A DNA stretch of 53,910 nt from Blautia sp. MSJ-19. Lineage in GTDB: Bacteria > Bacillota > Clostridia > Lachnospirales > Lachnospiraceae. The notes under the pieces were generated by a model. That model had not been told where the DNA came from, ran no database searches, and saw only the letters and a program-made list of their open reading frames with translations. The DNA lies in NCBI RefSeq assembly GCF_018918125.1, contig NZ_JAHLQA010000021.1:1-53910 (forward strand), read 5' to 3'. Position numbers and translations under genes: made by a program. This document shows positions 9,210-19,608 of the stretch, in pieces (position 1 is the stretch's first letter; the number at the start of each line of letters is the position of its first letter).

Positions 9210-9242
9210 CAAAAAGGAGCTCTCCATACCCGGAAAGCCCCT
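9210..9242 (-). terminator. terminator of the ftsH-uvrC-hprK-glk operon
   Basis: On the minus strand GGGGCTTTCC pairs with GGAGAGCTCC (two wobble pairs) around a 6-base loop and is followed by TTTTT. It lies about 40 bases after the glk stop. Confidence 0.85.
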
Positions 9243-9283
9243 TGTTTATCTCTTCTTTTGTAGATTCTGTCTGCTGTTCTTTA

Positions 9284-10219
9284 TCAGAGAACCATTTTGG
9301 CCGCACCACAGATGCCGGCATCGTTTCCAAGTGTTGCCAGAACGATCGGTGTATCTTTACATGACGGAAACGCATATTTTATGTAATATTTCTGGATACA
9401 GTCGATCAACGGCTGTCCTGCTTTGGATACGCCTCCACCGATTACGATCGCCTCCGGATCAACGACTGCTGCAAATCCTGCAAGTGCTCCACCCAGAAGA
9501 TCTCCTACATATTCCATTGTGCGGACCGCAAGTGTATCACCTTCTTTAAATGCATCCAGTACATCTTTTGCAGTGATATTCTGAAGGCCGCGCAGAGTGC
9601 TGTCCTCATCAGTTGCCGCAAGCATTCTTCCTGCTACACGAACAATTCCTGTCGCAGACGCATACTGTTCCAGACATCCATGATTACCGCAGTTGCACTT
9701 TTCTTCCTCATCACGGACTACCAGTGCATGTCCGATCTCACCGCCTGCGCCATGTTCTCCGGCAACGATCTTGCCCTCTACAATGATTCCGCCGCCAACA
9801 CCGGTACCAAGCGTTACCATGATCACATTATCAGAACCTGCTGCCGCACCTTTCCATGCCTCACCCAGTGCTGCAACATTGGCATCGTTGCCGGCCTTGG
9901 CTTTGAGTCCTGTCAGATCCTGCAAGATCTGCGCAACAGGAGTAAATCCCCAGTAAAGATTGACTGCACACGCAGCTTCTCCTTTCGAATTGATCGGTCC
10001 AGGAATGCCAATTCCCACACCCTCTACGTCAGCCTTACTGATTCCTTTTTCCGCAATCTTATCATTAATAGCAGCTGCAACATCCGGAAGGATATTCTCG
10101 CCTTTGTTCTCTGTTCTTGTAGGAATCTCCCATTTATCAAGAAGTGTACCATCTGTCTGGAAAAGACCGCATTTTACAGTTGTACCTCCTACGTCAATTC
10201 CGAAGCAATATGAACCCAT
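9284..10219 (-). CDS. glk: ROK family glucokinase
   Basis: A 311-residue sugar kinase that phosphorylates glucose with ATP. The N-terminal phosphate loop is FGIDVGGTTVKCG, and the ROK zinc motif CNCGNHGCLEQ is intact; no N-terminal HTH is present, so it is an enzyme rather than a ROK repressor. It follows hprK by 55 bases and ends at the terminator at 9210-9242. Placement with HPr kinase puts two carbon-regulation enzymes in one transcript. Specificity for glucose over other hexoses is inferred from the family. Confidence 0.92.
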   Translation of the reverse strand: MGSYCFGIDVGGTTVKCGLFQTDGTLLDKWEIPTRTENKGENILPDVAAAINDKIAEKGISKADVEGVGIGIPGPINSKGEAACAVNLYWGFTPVAQILQDLTGLKAKAGNDANVAALGEAWKGAAAGSDNVIMVTLGTGVGGGIIVEGKIVAGEHGAGGEIGHALVVRDEEEKCNCGNHGCLEQYASATGIVRVAGRMLAATDEDSTLRGLQNITAKDVLDAFKEGDTLAVRTMEYVGDLLGGALAGFAAVVDPEAIVIGGGVSKAGQPLIDCIQKYYIKYAFPSCKDTPIVLATLGNDAGICGAAKMVL

Positions 10220-10274
10220 TTTTCTTCCACCTTTCCCTGTTTATTGGTTATTTAAAAGCACTTACTCTGCTTTA

Positions 10275-11207
10275 TCAGTTTTCACGCTTACGCGCAATAT
10301 TTGCCTGTACACGTTTGTACAGTTCCTCAGCTGCATTGTATCCCATCTTCTTCTGTCTGTGATTGACAGCGGCAGATTCTACGATGACTGCCAGATTACG
10401 TCCCGGTCTGATCGGAAGAGAATGGCAGACGATCTTATTTCCAAGATATTCCGTATACTCTTCATGAAGTCCCAGACGATCATATTCCTTATCGCGATCC
10501 CATTCTTCGAGTTTGATGACCAGATCCACAGACTGTGTATCCTTAACACTTTCTACACCGAACAGTGTTTTGACATCAATGATACCAATGCCTCGAAGCT
10601 CGATGAAATGCCTGGTAATATCCGGTGCAGAGCCCACAAGTGTCACATCACTGACTTTGCGAAGTTCTACGACATCATCGCTGACAAGACGATGGCCTCG
10701 CTTGATCAGCTCCAGTGCTGCCTCACTTTTACCAATACCGCTCTCTCCTGTGATCAGGATACCCTCACCATAAACATCCACAAGCACACCATGAATGGAA
10801 ATGCATGGAGCAAGCTGAACACCCAGCCAGCGGATGATCTCTGCCATCAGGCTTGATGTCGTTCTTTCCGTAACAAATGTCGGTACATTGTATTTGATCG
10901 CCATATCGATCATGTCCTGAGACGGTTTGGTCATCGTACTGAAAATAACGCACGGGATCTTGCTGGAAATAAAACGTTCATATTTCATCATTCTCTTTTC
11001 ATCGCTGAGCTGCATCAAATATGTGTACTCTACGTAACCGATGATCTGAACACGTTCATTTGCAAAATGCTCCAGATATCCCGTCAGCTGCAGTGCCGGA
11101 CGATTGATCTCTGCTGTCATGATTCTCATCTCGGACAGATCAATTTCAGGAGTCAGATTTGTAAGGTTCAGCTCCTGTACCATCTTTGTCATCAATACAC
11201 CTTTCAT
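10275..11207 (-). CDS. hprK: HPr kinase/phosphorylase
   Basis: A 310-residue bifunctional enzyme that phosphorylates HPr on serine and so controls carbon catabolite repression through CcpA. The Walker A GESGIGKSE and the family signature FIELRGIGIIDV are present. The N-terminal half is the MurF-like HprK_N domain. It lies 20 bases after uvrC with an AAAGGAGAAC ribosome site. Confidence 0.97.
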   Translation of the reverse strand: MKGVLMTKMVQELNLTNLTPEIDLSEMRIMTAEINRPALQLTGYLEHFANERVQIIGYVEYTYLMQLSDEKRMMKYERFISSKIPCVIFSTMTKPSQDMIDMAIKYNVPTFVTERTTSSLMAEIIRWLGVQLAPCISIHGVLVDVYGEGILITGESGIGKSEAALELIKRGHRLVSDDVVELRKVSDVTLVGSAPDITRHFIELRGIGIIDVKTLFGVESVKDTQSVDLVIKLEEWDRDKEYDRLGLHEEYTEYLGNKIVCHSLPIRPGRNLAVIVESAAVNHRQKKMGYNAAEELYKRVQANIARKREN

Positions 11208-11227
11208 AATGTGTTCTCCTTTAATGT

Positions 11228-13078
11228 TTATTTATTCGGGTGAAAAAATTCATACACCTGTTGTGCACTTCTCATGTTCATGGATTCTGTCTCTGCAAGA
11301 TCCTCCACGGATGCGTCGCGGATTCCCTCGATTGAACGGTAACGCCGCATCAGTGCTTTGCGCCTGCGTTCTCCTATTCCCGGGATATCATCCAGAATAG
11401 AATGTACCTGCTCTTTGCTGCGAAGAGATCTGTGATATTCTATCGCAAATCGATGTGCTTCATCCTGTATTCTGGTAATCAGACGAAAGCCCTCGCTGTT
11501 TGTATCAATTGGTATTTCAATATTATTAAAATACAGTCCTCTGGTACGGTGATGATCATCTTTTACCATACCGCAGACCGGAACCTGAATCCCAAGCCGG
11601 TCCAATACTCCCAGTGCGATGTTGACCTGTCCTCTTCCACCGTCCATCAGAAGCAGATCCGGCATCCTGGAAAAGCTGTCGAATTCTCCATTGCTCTCAT
11701 GTGTAAAGCGTCTGGTCAGAACTTCTTCCATACTTGCATAATCGTTTGGTCCCTGCACGGATTTAATTCGGAATTTGCGGTAATCGCTGCGTTTCGGTTT
11801 GCCTTTCTCATAAACAACCATGGAACCTACGGATTCAAAACCGCTGATATTTGAAATATCAAATGCTTCCATGCGGTTAAGCCCCTTAAGCCCCAGCCAT
11901 TCTTCAACCTCATGCACTGCGCCGATCGTCCGGCCTTCTTCTCTCCGGATACGCTCGCGGTCTTTCTCAAGAACCATGCGTGCATTCTCCCACGCAAGCT
12001 CCACAAGTTTTTCTTTTGTTCCTTTCTTCGGGACAACGATCCGCACTTTTTGCTTACGTCTGGAAGTAAGCCATTCTTCAATAACTTCTGCATCTTCGAT
12101 CTCTGTCTGAAGTGTAATCTCTCCTGGAATAAATGGCGTACCGGCATAAAACTGTTTTACAAAACTGGACAATACCTGTGCTCTGGTATCTCCCCGCGCA
12201 ACACGCAAATAAAAATGATCTCTGCCTATCAATTTGCCGTCACGCATAAAGAATACCTGCACAACAGCATCCTGCTCCCGCAGATCCAGACTTTCATCCA
12301 TATCGCAGGCAATGATGTCTCTGTCTTCTTCTCCATATGCTGTGATTTTCTGCCGTTCTCCGATCTTTTGAATACTTCGGATCAGATCGCGGGCTTCTGC
12401 TGCATCCTCAAAACGCATTTCCTCGGATGCCTTTTGCATTTTATCGGTAAGCTGATCTATCGTTTCCTGGAAGTCTCCATTCAGAAAACGAATGACCTTC
12501 TGAATATTCTCTTTGTAAACACGCTGATCTGCATGCCCCGTACAGGGACCCATGCACTGCTTCATATGATAATACAGACATGGCCGGTCCTTTCCACAGT
12601 CACGTGGAAGATTCCGATTGCAGGAGCGTACCTGGTACAGTTTCCGTACCAGCTCTATGACATCTTTTACTGCCCCTCCGCTGGTATACGGACCAAAGTA
12701 CCGATTCTTATCTTTTTTCATCCGACGGGCAAACAACACCCTTGGATAAGCTTCCTGAACTGTTACCTTAATAAACGGATAACTCTTGTCATCTTTGAGC
12801 ATCGTATTGTACTTCGGACGATGCTCTTTGATCAGATTGCTCTCCAGTACAAGAGCTTCCAGCTCAGAATCTGTAATGATATACTCAAATCTGGCAATGT
12901 GAGTAACCATCTGTTCGATCTTGGCACCTTTGTTGCGGCTGCTCTGAAAATACTGCCGGACACGGTTTTTAAGGCTGATTGCCTTTCCCACATAAATGAT
13001 TTCATCCCGCTCATCGTGCATCAGATAAACGCCCGGCTTGGCGGGAAGCTTTTTTAATTCTTCTTCGATCTGAAACAT
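11228..13078 (-). CDS. uvrC: excinuclease ABC subunit C
   Basis: A 616-residue nucleotide-excision repair nuclease. It shows the N-terminal GIY-YIG domain ([19 protein letters not shown]), a UVR motif ([13 protein letters not shown]), the UvrC RNase H-like domain ([10 protein letters not shown]) and a C-terminal helix-hairpin-helix ([13 protein letters not shown]). UvrA and UvrB are not in the window. The start codon comes one base after the ftsH stop, and its GAGGAG site lies in the end of ftsH, so translation is likely coupled. Confidence 0.97.
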   Translation of the reverse strand: MFQIEEELKKLPAKPGVYLMHDERDEIIYVGKAISLKNRVRQYFQSSRNKGAKIEQMVTHIARFEYIITDSELEALVLESNLIKEHRPKYNTMLKDDKSYPFIKVTVQEAYPRVLFARRMKKDKNRYFGPYTSGGAVKDVIELVRKLYQVRSCNRNLPRDCGKDRPCLYYHMKQCMGPCTGHADQRVYKENIQKVIRFLNGDFQETIDQLTDKMQKASEEMRFEDAAEARDLIRSIQKIGERQKITAYGEEDRDIIACDMDESLDLREQDAVVQVFFMRDGKLIGRDHFYLRVARGDTRAQVLSSFVKQFYAGTPFIPGEITLQTEIEDAEVIEEWLTSRRKQKVRIVVPKKGTKEKLVELAWENARMVLEKDRERIRREEGRTIGAVHEVEEWLGLKGLNRMEAFDISNISGFESVGSMVVYEKGKPKRSDYRKFRIKSVQGPNDYASMEEVLTRRFTHESNGEFDSFSRMPDLLLMDGGRGQVNIALGVLDRLGIQVPVCGMVKDDHHRTRGLYFNNIEIPIDTNSEGFRLITRIQDEAHRFAIEYHRSLRSKEQVHSILDDIPGIGERRRKALMRRYRSIEGIRDASVEDLAETESMNMRSAQQVYEFFHPNK

Positions 13079-13079
13079 A

Positions 13080-15155
13080 TTACTCCTCAGTATCAGATTC
13101 GTTATTGTCTGTTTCCGTTACCTCTGCAGCTGAAATTTCATTTACAGGCTCTGCCTGAGTTTCCTCAGTTTTTTCTGCTGCATCTGTTTCAGTCACAGAT
13201 TCTGTATCCGCTGCTTCGTTCTCTGTCACAGATATTTCATCAGGAAGTTCACTCAGGTCTTCCGGAATCTCCATGCCCTTTTCTACAGCACGGAAAATTT
13301 TCATAAATTCTTTACCGGTGATCGTCTCTCTTCGAATCAGATAACCGGCAATCTTGTCCAGCGCTTCTCTGTGCTCATTCAGAAGTCTCTTGGCTTCCTC
13401 ATAAGAATAATGAAGAAGCTGCATCACTTCGTGATCAATCTCTGTCGCTGTATCGTCACCGCAGTTCAGGACCGCACGTCCGGACAGATACTGATTTTCC
13501 TGTGTTGCCAGACCCATCAGCCCAAATTTCTGTGACATGCCATATTGTGTGATCATCGCACGTGCAACCTTCGTCGCCTGCTCAATATCATTGGCAGCTC
13601 CCGTCGTTACCGTATCAAACACAATTTCTTCTGCTGCACGTCCGCCAAGATAACCGACAAGCATTGCTTCCAGTTCTTTCTGTGTATTCAGGTATTTTTC
13701 TTCTTCCGGTACCTGCATAACATATCCCAGTGCTCCCATGGTACGCGGAACGATCGTGATTTTCTGCACCGGCTCTGCATCTTTCTGCAATGCATTGACC
13801 AGAGCATGCCCAACTTCATGATAGGAAACGATCCTTCTCTCCTGTACACTCAGAATACGGTCTTTCTTCTCTTTACCAACCAGAACGACTTCTACAGATT
13901 CCTGCAGATCCTTCTGAGAAACAGCTCTTCGCCCGTTCTTGACCGCAAGGATCGCAGCTTCATTGATCATATTTGCAAGATCGGAACCAACAGCTCCGGA
14001 AGTTGCAAGCGCAATCGCTTCCAGATCAACCGTCTCATCCAGCATTACATCCTTGGCATGTACTTTAAGAATTTCCACACGTCCCTTGAGGTCCGGTCGA
14101 TCCACAATAATACGTCTGTCAAAACGACCCGGTCGAAGGAGTGCTGGATCCAGCACTTCCGGACGGTTGGTTGCTGCCAGAATCAGCAGTCCCTTGGACG
14201 TATCAAATCCATCCATCTCCGCAAGTAACTGGTTCAGAGTCTGCTCACGTTCATCATTGCCGCCGCCATACCTGGAATCACGGCTTTTACCGATAGCATC
14301 AATTTCATCAATAAATACGATGCACGGTGCATTTTTTTTGGCTTCTTCAAAAAGATCTCTCACTCGTGAAGCGCCAACACCTACAAACATCTCGACAAAT
14401 TCGGAACCTGACAGCGAAAAGAACGGTACATTCGCCTCACCGGCCACAGCTTTTGCCAGAAGAGTCTTACCTGTTCCTGGAGGACCTACAAGCAGTGCTC
14501 CTTTCGGAAGTTTGGCTCCAATCGCTGTATATTTGCCCGGATTATGCAGAAAATCCACAACTTCCTGCAGAGATTCTTTTGCTTCTTCCTGTCCGGCAAC
14601 GTTTTTGAATGTTACGCCTGTTTCTTTCTGGATATAAGCTTTGGCCCGACTCTTGCCAACACCCATGATTCCACTTCCGCCTTTGTTCATACGTCTCATC
14701 AGGAACAGGAGCATGACAAACAGCACGACCGTTGGCAGCAGCACACTGACCAGCATCGAAACGACTTCAGCCATTGCATCCGGCTGCTCGTACTGGAATA
14801 TGATTCCGGTCCCCTCAAGACGCTTCGTCAGAGAATCAATGTCTTCCATTAAATTTACTTTGTATTCTACATTTTTATAGTATTCTTTCTGGATCTTCGG
14901 TACAACGGTCAGTACTCCGGACTGGAGTGTCACTTCTTTTACCTGATCCTTGTCTACCATGTCAATAAATTTATCATAGGTGATCTCACTGCTCTTGTCT
15001 CCCATATCTGTTACAAAAGCCAGACATACCAGTGAAATCAGCAGACAAACTAAAAAAGCCAGAATAGGCTGGCGATTTTTATTCGGTCCCTGGTTTCCGG
15101 GATTGTTTCGATTCGGGCGGTTTCTATCCGGCCGATTATCCATATGATTGTCCAT
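13080..15155 (-). CDS. ftsH: ATP-dependent zinc metalloprotease FtsH
   Basis: A 691-residue membrane AAA protease. Two N-terminal membrane segments (about residues 28-47 and near residue 125-150) enclose a short extracytoplasmic domain. The AAA module has [18 protein letters not shown] and the second region of homology [19 protein letters not shown]. The protease zinc site is HEVGH, keeping HExxH with Val where Ala is usual. The last roughly 60 residues are an acidic Glu/Thr-rich tail. It is the first gene of ftsH-uvrC-hprK-glk. Confidence 0.97.
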   Translation of the reverse strand: MDNHMDNRPDRNRPNRNNPGNQGPNKNRQPILAFLVCLLISLVCLAFVTDMGDKSSEITYDKFIDMVDKDQVKEVTLQSGVLTVVPKIQKEYYKNVEYKVNLMEDIDSLTKRLEGTGIIFQYEQPDAMAEVVSMLVSVLLPTVVLFVMLLFLMRRMNKGGSGIMGVGKSRAKAYIQKETGVTFKNVAGQEEAKESLQEVVDFLHNPGKYTAIGAKLPKGALLVGPPGTGKTLLAKAVAGEANVPFFSLSGSEFVEMFVGVGASRVRDLFEEAKKNAPCIVFIDEIDAIGKSRDSRYGGGNDEREQTLNQLLAEMDGFDTSKGLLILAATNRPEVLDPALLRPGRFDRRIIVDRPDLKGRVEILKVHAKDVMLDETVDLEAIALATSGAVGSDLANMINEAAILAVKNGRRAVSQKDLQESVEVVLVGKEKKDRILSVQERRIVSYHEVGHALVNALQKDAEPVQKITIVPRTMGALGYVMQVPEEEKYLNTQKELEAMLVGYLGGRAAEEIVFDTVTTGAANDIEQATKVARAMITQYGMSQKFGLMGLATQENQYLSGRAVLNCGDDTATEIDHEVMQLLHYSYEEAKRLLNEHREALDKIAGYLIRRETITGKEFMKIFRAVEKGMEIPEDLSELPDEISVTENEAADTESVTETDAAEKTEETQAEPVNEISAAEVTETDNNESDTEE

Positions 15156-15182
15156 TCTTGTCCTCCTCTTGTTATCTTCTAT

Positions 15183-15211
15183 ATTATAAAGATATTTCCT
15201 GTATAAATCAA
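15183..15211 (-). promoter_or_regulatory. promoter of the ftsH operon
   Basis: Minus-strand TTGATT (15206-15211), 17-base spacer and TATAAT (15183-15188), about 30 bases before the ftsH ATG. Confidence 0.7.
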
Positions 15212-15242
15212 CTGGAAAACTGTGAATGTTTGTAGTACGTTA

Positions 15243-15271
15243 TTGCCTGTGAACAGCAACTGTAGTATACT
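15243..15271 (+). promoter_or_regulatory. promoter of the DUF1846 gene
   Basis: TTGCCT (15243-15248), 17-base spacer and TATACT (15266-15271). A small AGCCGG/CCGGCT hairpin (15283-15303) lies in the leader. Confidence 0.65.
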
Positions 15272-15330
15272 ATCAACGTGATAGCCGGAAGTTTGTCCCG
15301 GCTAAATGTGATGGGAAAGGAAAACGATAA

Positions 15331-16809
15331 ATGAAAATTGGATTTGATAATGACAAGTATCTGACCATGCAGTCCGAACACATCCGTGACCGCATCAGCA
15401 AATTTGACAACAAACTCTATCTGGAATTCGGTGGAAAACTTTTTGATGATTATCATGCTTCCCGTGTTCTTCCAGGTTTCGAGCCGGACAGCAAGCTTCG
15501 TATGCTCATGCAGCTGAGCGACCAGGCTGAGATCGTCATTGTTATCAGTGCCGCAGATATTGACAAAAACAAAATGCGTGGTGACCTTGGCATCACCTAT
15601 GATGAGGATGTTCTTCGTCTGATCGATGAATTCACCAGCCGCGGACTCTATGTTGGAAGCGTATGCATTACCCGTTATGCCGGTCAGGAAAGTGCTGACC
15701 ACTTCAAAAAACGTCTTGAAAAACTCGGCATTAAAGTATACTTCCACTACAGTATTCCTGGATATCCGAGTAATATTCCGCTCATCGTAAGTGATGAAGG
15801 ATATGGCAAAAATGAATACATTGAAACAACCAGACCTCTGGTAGTCATCACAGCGCCTGGTCCCGGAAGCGGAAAAATGGCAACCTGTCTTTCTCAGGTA
15901 TATCACGAATATAAACGCGGTGTTGCTGCCGGCTACGCGAAGTTTGAAACATTCCCGATCTGGAATATTCCACTCAAACATCCGGTCAACCTGGCTTATG
16001 AAGCCGCTACTGCCGACCTCAACGATGTCAATATGATCGACCCGTTCCATCTGGAAGCTTACGGCGAAACAACCGTCAACTATAACCGTGACGTAGAAAT
16101 CTTCCCTGTACTTCAGGCCATGTTTGAAAAGATCATGGGCGAGTGCCCGTACAAATCCCCTACAGATATGGGTGTCAATATGGCCGGTAACTGCATCGTC
16201 GATGATGAAGTATGCTGCGAAGCATCCCGTCAGGAAATCATCCGCCGTTACTACAAGAGCTGTGCTGCACTTCTCACCGGTACAGGAAGTGAAGAAGAAG
16301 TACGCAAAATCGAGCTTCTTCTGAAACAGGCGCATGCTTCTCTCGAAGACCGCAAAGTAGTTCCGGCAAGTCTTCAGAAAGAGCAGGAAACCGAAGGACC
16401 GGCTGCGGCTCTGGAACTTCCGGACGGACGCATCATCTATGGAAAGACTTCCGACCTTCTCGGAGCTTCCTCTGCACTTCTTCTGAATGCACTGAAAGAA
16501 CTGGCAGGTATTCCACATGAGAACCATGTGATCTCACCGGAAGCGATCCGACCGATTCAGGAGTTAAAGACTCAGTATCTCGGAAGCAAAAACCCGAGAC
16601 TTCATACAGATGAGACACTGATCGCACTTTCTGTCAGTGCTGCCAACAATCCGGAAGCACGCAAGGCTCTGGAACAGCTTCCTACCCTTCGCGGCTGCCA
16701 GGCACACACGTCTGTCATGCTGTCCTCTGTCGATATCTGGGAATTCCGCAAACTCGGTATTGAACTGACCTGCGAACCAAAATTCGAAAAAGAGAAAAAA
16801 TATCATTAA
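15331..16809 (+). CDS. DUF1846 domain-containing protein
   Basis: A 492-residue protein that matches the DUF1846 family over its whole length. Members are cytoplasmic, widespread in Firmicutes, and structurally resemble a nucleotide-binding enzyme, but no reaction is established. A glycine-rich TAPGPGSGKMATCLSQ segment near residue 172 looks like a phosphate-binding loop. It is a single-gene unit with its own promoter, an AAAGGAAAACG ribosome site and a strong terminator at 16836-16868. Confidence 0.9.
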   Translation: MKIGFDNDKYLTMQSEHIRDRISKFDNKLYLEFGGKLFDDYHASRVLPGFEPDSKLRMLMQLSDQAEIVIVISAADIDKNKMRGDLGITYDEDVLRLIDEFTSRGLYVGSVCITRYAGQESADHFKKRLEKLGIKVYFHYSIPGYPSNIPLIVSDEGYGKNEYIETTRPLVVITAPGPGSGKMATCLSQVYHEYKRGVAAGYAKFETFPIWNIPLKHPVNLAYEAATADLNDVNMIDPFHLEAYGETTVNYNRDVEIFPVLQAMFEKIMGECPYKSPTDMGVNMAGNCIVDDEVCCEASRQEIIRRYYKSCAALLTGTGSEEEVRKIELLLKQAHASLEDRKVVPASLQKEQETEGPAAALELPDGRIIYGKTSDLLGASSALLLNALKELAGIPHENHVISPEAIRPIQELKTQYLGSKNPRLHTDETLIALSVSAANNPEARKALEQLPTLRGCQAHTSVMLSSVDIWEFRKLGIELTCEPKFEKEKKYH

Positions 16810-16835
16810 TCAAATCTGTTTTTGATCCTATTTCA

Positions 16836-16868
16836 AAAGCCCCGGTGCCGCAATGGCATCGGGGCTTT
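16836..16868. terminator. bidirectional terminator, DUF1846 / galE
   Basis: A 14-bp stem (AAAGCCCCGGTGCC with GGCATCGGGGCTTT, one wobble) closes on a 5-base loop between two convergent genes. The flanking T-rich ends allow use in both directions. Confidence 0.85.
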
Positions 16869-16894
16869 GTTTCTGCTTACTTATGTATAAATGT

Positions 16895-17911
16895 TCAGTC
16901 TTCGTATCCGTTTGGATTCTTCTGCTGGAAGTTCCAGGAATCTGCACACATGTCTTTAATATCATATTCTGCTTCCCAACCAAGTTCTTTTTTGGCTTTT
17001 GTCGCATCAGAATAGCATGATGCAACATCACCGGCACGACGAGGTTTGATGGAATATGGAATCTTCACACCCGTTGCAGCTTCGAAATTCTTCACGATAT
17101 CAAGAACGCTGTATCCTTTTCCTGTACCAAGGTTGTAAATGCTGAGTCCGGCATTGTCTTCCAGTTTCTTGACAGCTTTGACATGTCCTTTTGCAAGGTC
17201 AACTACATGGATATAATCTCTGACACCAGTTCCATCCGGTGTGTCATAATCGTTTCCGAATACTCCGAGTTCTTTAAGCTTTCCAACTGCAACCTGTGTA
17301 ATGTATGGCATCAGGTTGTTCGGGATACCATTCGGATTCTCTCCGATGAGACCGCTCTTATGTGCACCGATCGGATTGAAGTAACGAAGAAGTACAACGT
17401 TCCATTCCGGATCTGCTTTCTGAATATCTGTCAGAATCTGCTCCAGCATGGACTTAGTCCATCCATATGGATTGGTACACTGTCCTTTCGGGCATTCTTC
17501 TGTGATCGGGATGATCGCCGGATCTCCATATACTGTTGCTGAAGAGGAGAAAATAATATTTTTGACACCATGTTTTCTCATCACATCAACCAGTGTAAGT
17601 GTACCTGCAATGTTATTCTCATAATATTCCCATGGTTTTACAACAGATTCTCCAACTGCTTTGAGACCTGCAAAATGGATACAGGAATCAATATCCTCTT
17701 TTTCGAAGACTTCATTCAGCCCTTCTCTGTCAAGAATATCTACTTTATAAAATTTAACCGGTTTCCCTGTGATCTTTTCTACACGCTCAAGACTCTTCTC
17801 GCTGGAATTGCTTAAGTTATCAAGTACTACTACCTCATATCCCGCGTTCTGAAGTTCTACTACAGTATGGCTTCCAATAAAGCCAGCTCCGCCTGTTACT
17901 AAAATTGCCAT
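16895..17911 (-). CDS. galE: UDP-glucose 4-epimerase
   Basis: A 338-residue short-chain dehydrogenase-type epimerase that interconverts UDP-galactose and UDP-glucose. The NAD-binding GGAGFIGSH is at the N-terminus, the catalytic YxxxK is in YGWTK, and [10 protein letters not shown] supplies the Ser/Thr of the triad. It diverges from the ABC importer and lies near nahK and a nucleotidyltransferase. A role in UDP-HexNAc/UDP-Gal metabolism of imported amino-sugar glycans is plausible, although a general galactose role cannot be excluded. Confidence 0.95.
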   Translation of the reverse strand: MAILVTGGAGFIGSHTVVELQNAGYEVVVLDNLSNSSEKSLERVEKITGKPVKFYKVDILDREGLNEVFEKEDIDSCIHFAGLKAVGESVVKPWEYYENNIAGTLTLVDVMRKHGVKNIIFSSSATVYGDPAIIPITEECPKGQCTNPYGWTKSMLEQILTDIQKADPEWNVVLLRYFNPIGAHKSGLIGENPNGIPNNLMPYITQVAVGKLKELGVFGNDYDTPDGTGVRDYIHVVDLAKGHVKAVKKLEDNAGLSIYNLGTGKGYSVLDIVKNFEAATGVKIPYSIKPRRAGDVASCYSDATKAKKELGWEAEYDIKDMCADSWNFQQKNPNGYED

Positions 17912-18000
17912 GATTTTTCTCCTCCTGACGTTTACTTTAGTTCTGTTTCGTTGTCATTGTAGCACCAATCCTTCTTTTTCACAATATCTTCCCTAAGTAT

Positions 18001-18038
18001 CCCACATATTTTACTAAAACTCCCACATATTTTACTAA
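18001..18038. promoter_or_regulatory. 17-bp direct repeats spaced 21 bp (candidate AraC-type operator)
   Basis: CCCACATATTTTACTAA occurs at 18001-18017 and again, exactly, at 18022-18038. Two same-direction 17-bp half-sites 21 bp apart is the geometry of AraC-family operators. The pair lies about 120 bases upstream of the importer promoter and about 90 bases upstream of galE. The rest of this 357-base gap holds the importer promoter, a TTTGTGCAATTT motif at 18079-18090 related to the repeats at 23576-23606, and no ORF. Confidence 0.55.
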
Positions 18039-18159
18039 TCCTGTTCGTTTCTCATATTCATGATTCTGAACTTTCATGTTTGTGCAATTTGTCATACAGC
18101 TTTTTTATGCAATATATATTATTTTTTTTGTAATTTCGGACTTTTTTTATACATTTTTA

Positions 18160-18188
18160 TTGACACATTCCTCTCTAAACGATATAAT
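18160..18188 (+). promoter_or_regulatory. promoter of the ABC importer operon
   Basis: Consensus TTGACA (18160-18165), 17-base spacer and perfect TATAAT (18183-18188). The leader to the ATG is about 75 bases. Confidence 0.85.
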
Positions 18189-18200
18189 CAACCTAACTTA

Positions 18201-18242
18201 TTCGTGATAACCACGAAACCAAACTGACAGTTCTGTCAGTTT
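18201..18242 (+). other. two hairpins in the importer mRNA leader
   Basis: TTCGTG/CACGAA (18201-18217) is followed by a perfect 9-bp stem AAACTGACA/TGTCAGTTT with a GTTC loop (18221-18242). Both lie between the transcription start region and the ribosome site AAAGGGAGG. They could stabilise the mRNA or act as a DNA operator. Confidence 0.55.
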
Positions 18243-18268
18243 CACCAAACAAAAGGGAGGATTTTTCT

Positions 18269-19507
18269 ATGAAACGTAAAATCGCATTAGCTATGGTACT
18301 GGCAATGACAGCATCAATGGCACAACCTGTCCTTGCAGCAGACAGCAAAACAACTCTGGACGTAATCATCAGCCAGTATGGTACCCAGACTCAGACCTGG
18401 TGGGCTCAGTTTGAAAAAGATTTCGAGGCAGAAAATCCTGATATCGATCTGAATCTGGAAGTTGTTTCCTGGAACGATCTTTATACAAAGGTAAATACAC
18501 TGGTAGCAAACAACAACGCTCCTGACATTCTGAACATTGATGTTCTGGCAGATTATGTGGCTGACGACCTGCTGATGCCTGCGACAGAATATGCTTCCGA
18601 AGACTTGCAGGCAAAATTCTTCCCGTCATTCTGGGAAGCAAGCACGATCGATGATACTGTATATGCATTGCCGATCCTGGCATCCTGCCGTGCACTCTTC
18701 TATAACAAGGACATCCTTGATGAAGCAGGTGCTTCCGTTCCTACTACATGGGCAGAAATTCAGGAAACCGCACAGAAGATCAAAGACAAATTCGGCGATG
18801 ACGTTTATCCATGGGGTATTGATATGACAACTGACGAAGGTCAGGCAGCATTCTCCTATTATACATGGAACAATGGTGGCGGCTTCGTAGATGAAAACGG
18901 CGACTGGGCTCTGAACAGCGAAAAGAACGTAGAAGCTCTGAATTACGCAATCGGTCTTGTGAATGACGGATATACAAACTCTGATCCTGCTAACGAAACA
19001 CGTTATGACCTGCAGGATATGTTCGGTGCAGGCAAAGTTGCCATGATGATCGGACCAAACAACATTCCTACATACCTTTCTGACGGCGGATATGACATCA
19101 ACTATGATGTAACAACTATCCCGGCTAACGAAGGCTGTGAGTCCGTTGCAATGGGTGTTTGTGACCGTCTTGAAGTATTCAAAGATGATTCCGCAGAAGA
19201 TCAGGAAGCCCGTACAGCTGCTATCAGCAAATTCTTCGACTTCTTCTACGATGACGAACGTTACGCTGATTACATGGTATTTGAAGGATTCCTTCCTACT
19301 ACACAGTCCGCAGCTGATCTTCTTGCAAAAGAAGACGAAACCTATTCATCCTGGATCGATATCCTGCAGAGCTGCAACTTCTACCCGGCAACCAAAACAG
19401 AATGGGCAGATGTTAAACAGGGCGTAATCGAAGTAGAGCAGAATGCACTTCTCGGTGATGATGTTCAGACACTTCTGGATGACCTTCAGGCTGATATCGC
19501 AGGCTGA
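18269..19507 (+). CDS. ABC transporter extracellular solute-binding protein (family 1)
   Basis: A 412-residue sugar-binding protein of the CUT1 type. The N-terminus is a signal peptide (basic start, hydrophobic core, AxA-like cleavage at about residue 23), but there is no lipobox cysteine; the first Cys is near residue 140. That is unusual for a Gram-positive binding protein. Two permease genes follow, and no ATPase gene is present, so a shared MsmK/MsiK-type ATPase is expected elsewhere. Neighbouring nahK, galE and nagB suggest an amino-sugar-containing oligosaccharide as ligand. Confidence 0.9.
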   Translation: MKRKIALAMVLAMTASMAQPVLAADSKTTLDVIISQYGTQTQTWWAQFEKDFEAENPDIDLNLEVVSWNDLYTKVNTLVANNNAPDILNIDVLADYVADDLLMPATEYASEDLQAKFFPSFWEASTIDDTVYALPILASCRALFYNKDILDEAGASVPTTWAEIQETAQKIKDKFGDDVYPWGIDMTTDEGQAAFSYYTWNNGGGFVDENGDWALNSEKNVEALNYAIGLVNDGYTNSDPANETRYDLQDMFGAGKVAMMIGPNNIPTYLSDGGYDINYDVTTIPANEGCESVAMGVCDRLEVFKDDSAEDQEARTAAISKFFDFFYDDERYADYMVFEGFLPTTQSAADLLAKEDETYSSWIDILQSCNFYPATKTEWADVKQGVIEVEQNALLGDDVQTLLDDLQADIAG

Positions 19508-19534
19508 TCGCTTCACAATTAAATGGAACTTTAC

Positions 19535-19565
19535 CGGGAGCCGGAACATTAGTGACCGGCTCCCG
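19535..19565 (+). terminator. attenuating hairpin between binding protein and permease genes
   Basis: A 10-bp GC-rich stem (CGGGAGCCGG with CCGGCTCCCG) is followed by CTTCTTTT. Such hairpins after binding-protein genes usually reduce downstream transcription or protect the upstream mRNA, giving more binding protein than permease. Confidence 0.75.
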
Positions 19566-19608
19566 CTTCTTTTGAAAATCTTTAAACAAATGATTTGGTG
19601 GTGTTATT

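Noticed and set aside
15208..16527. A 439-codon minus-strand ORF opposite the DUF1846 gene
   Set aside because: It is the antisense shadow of a clear conserved gene and its translation has no recognisable motif.
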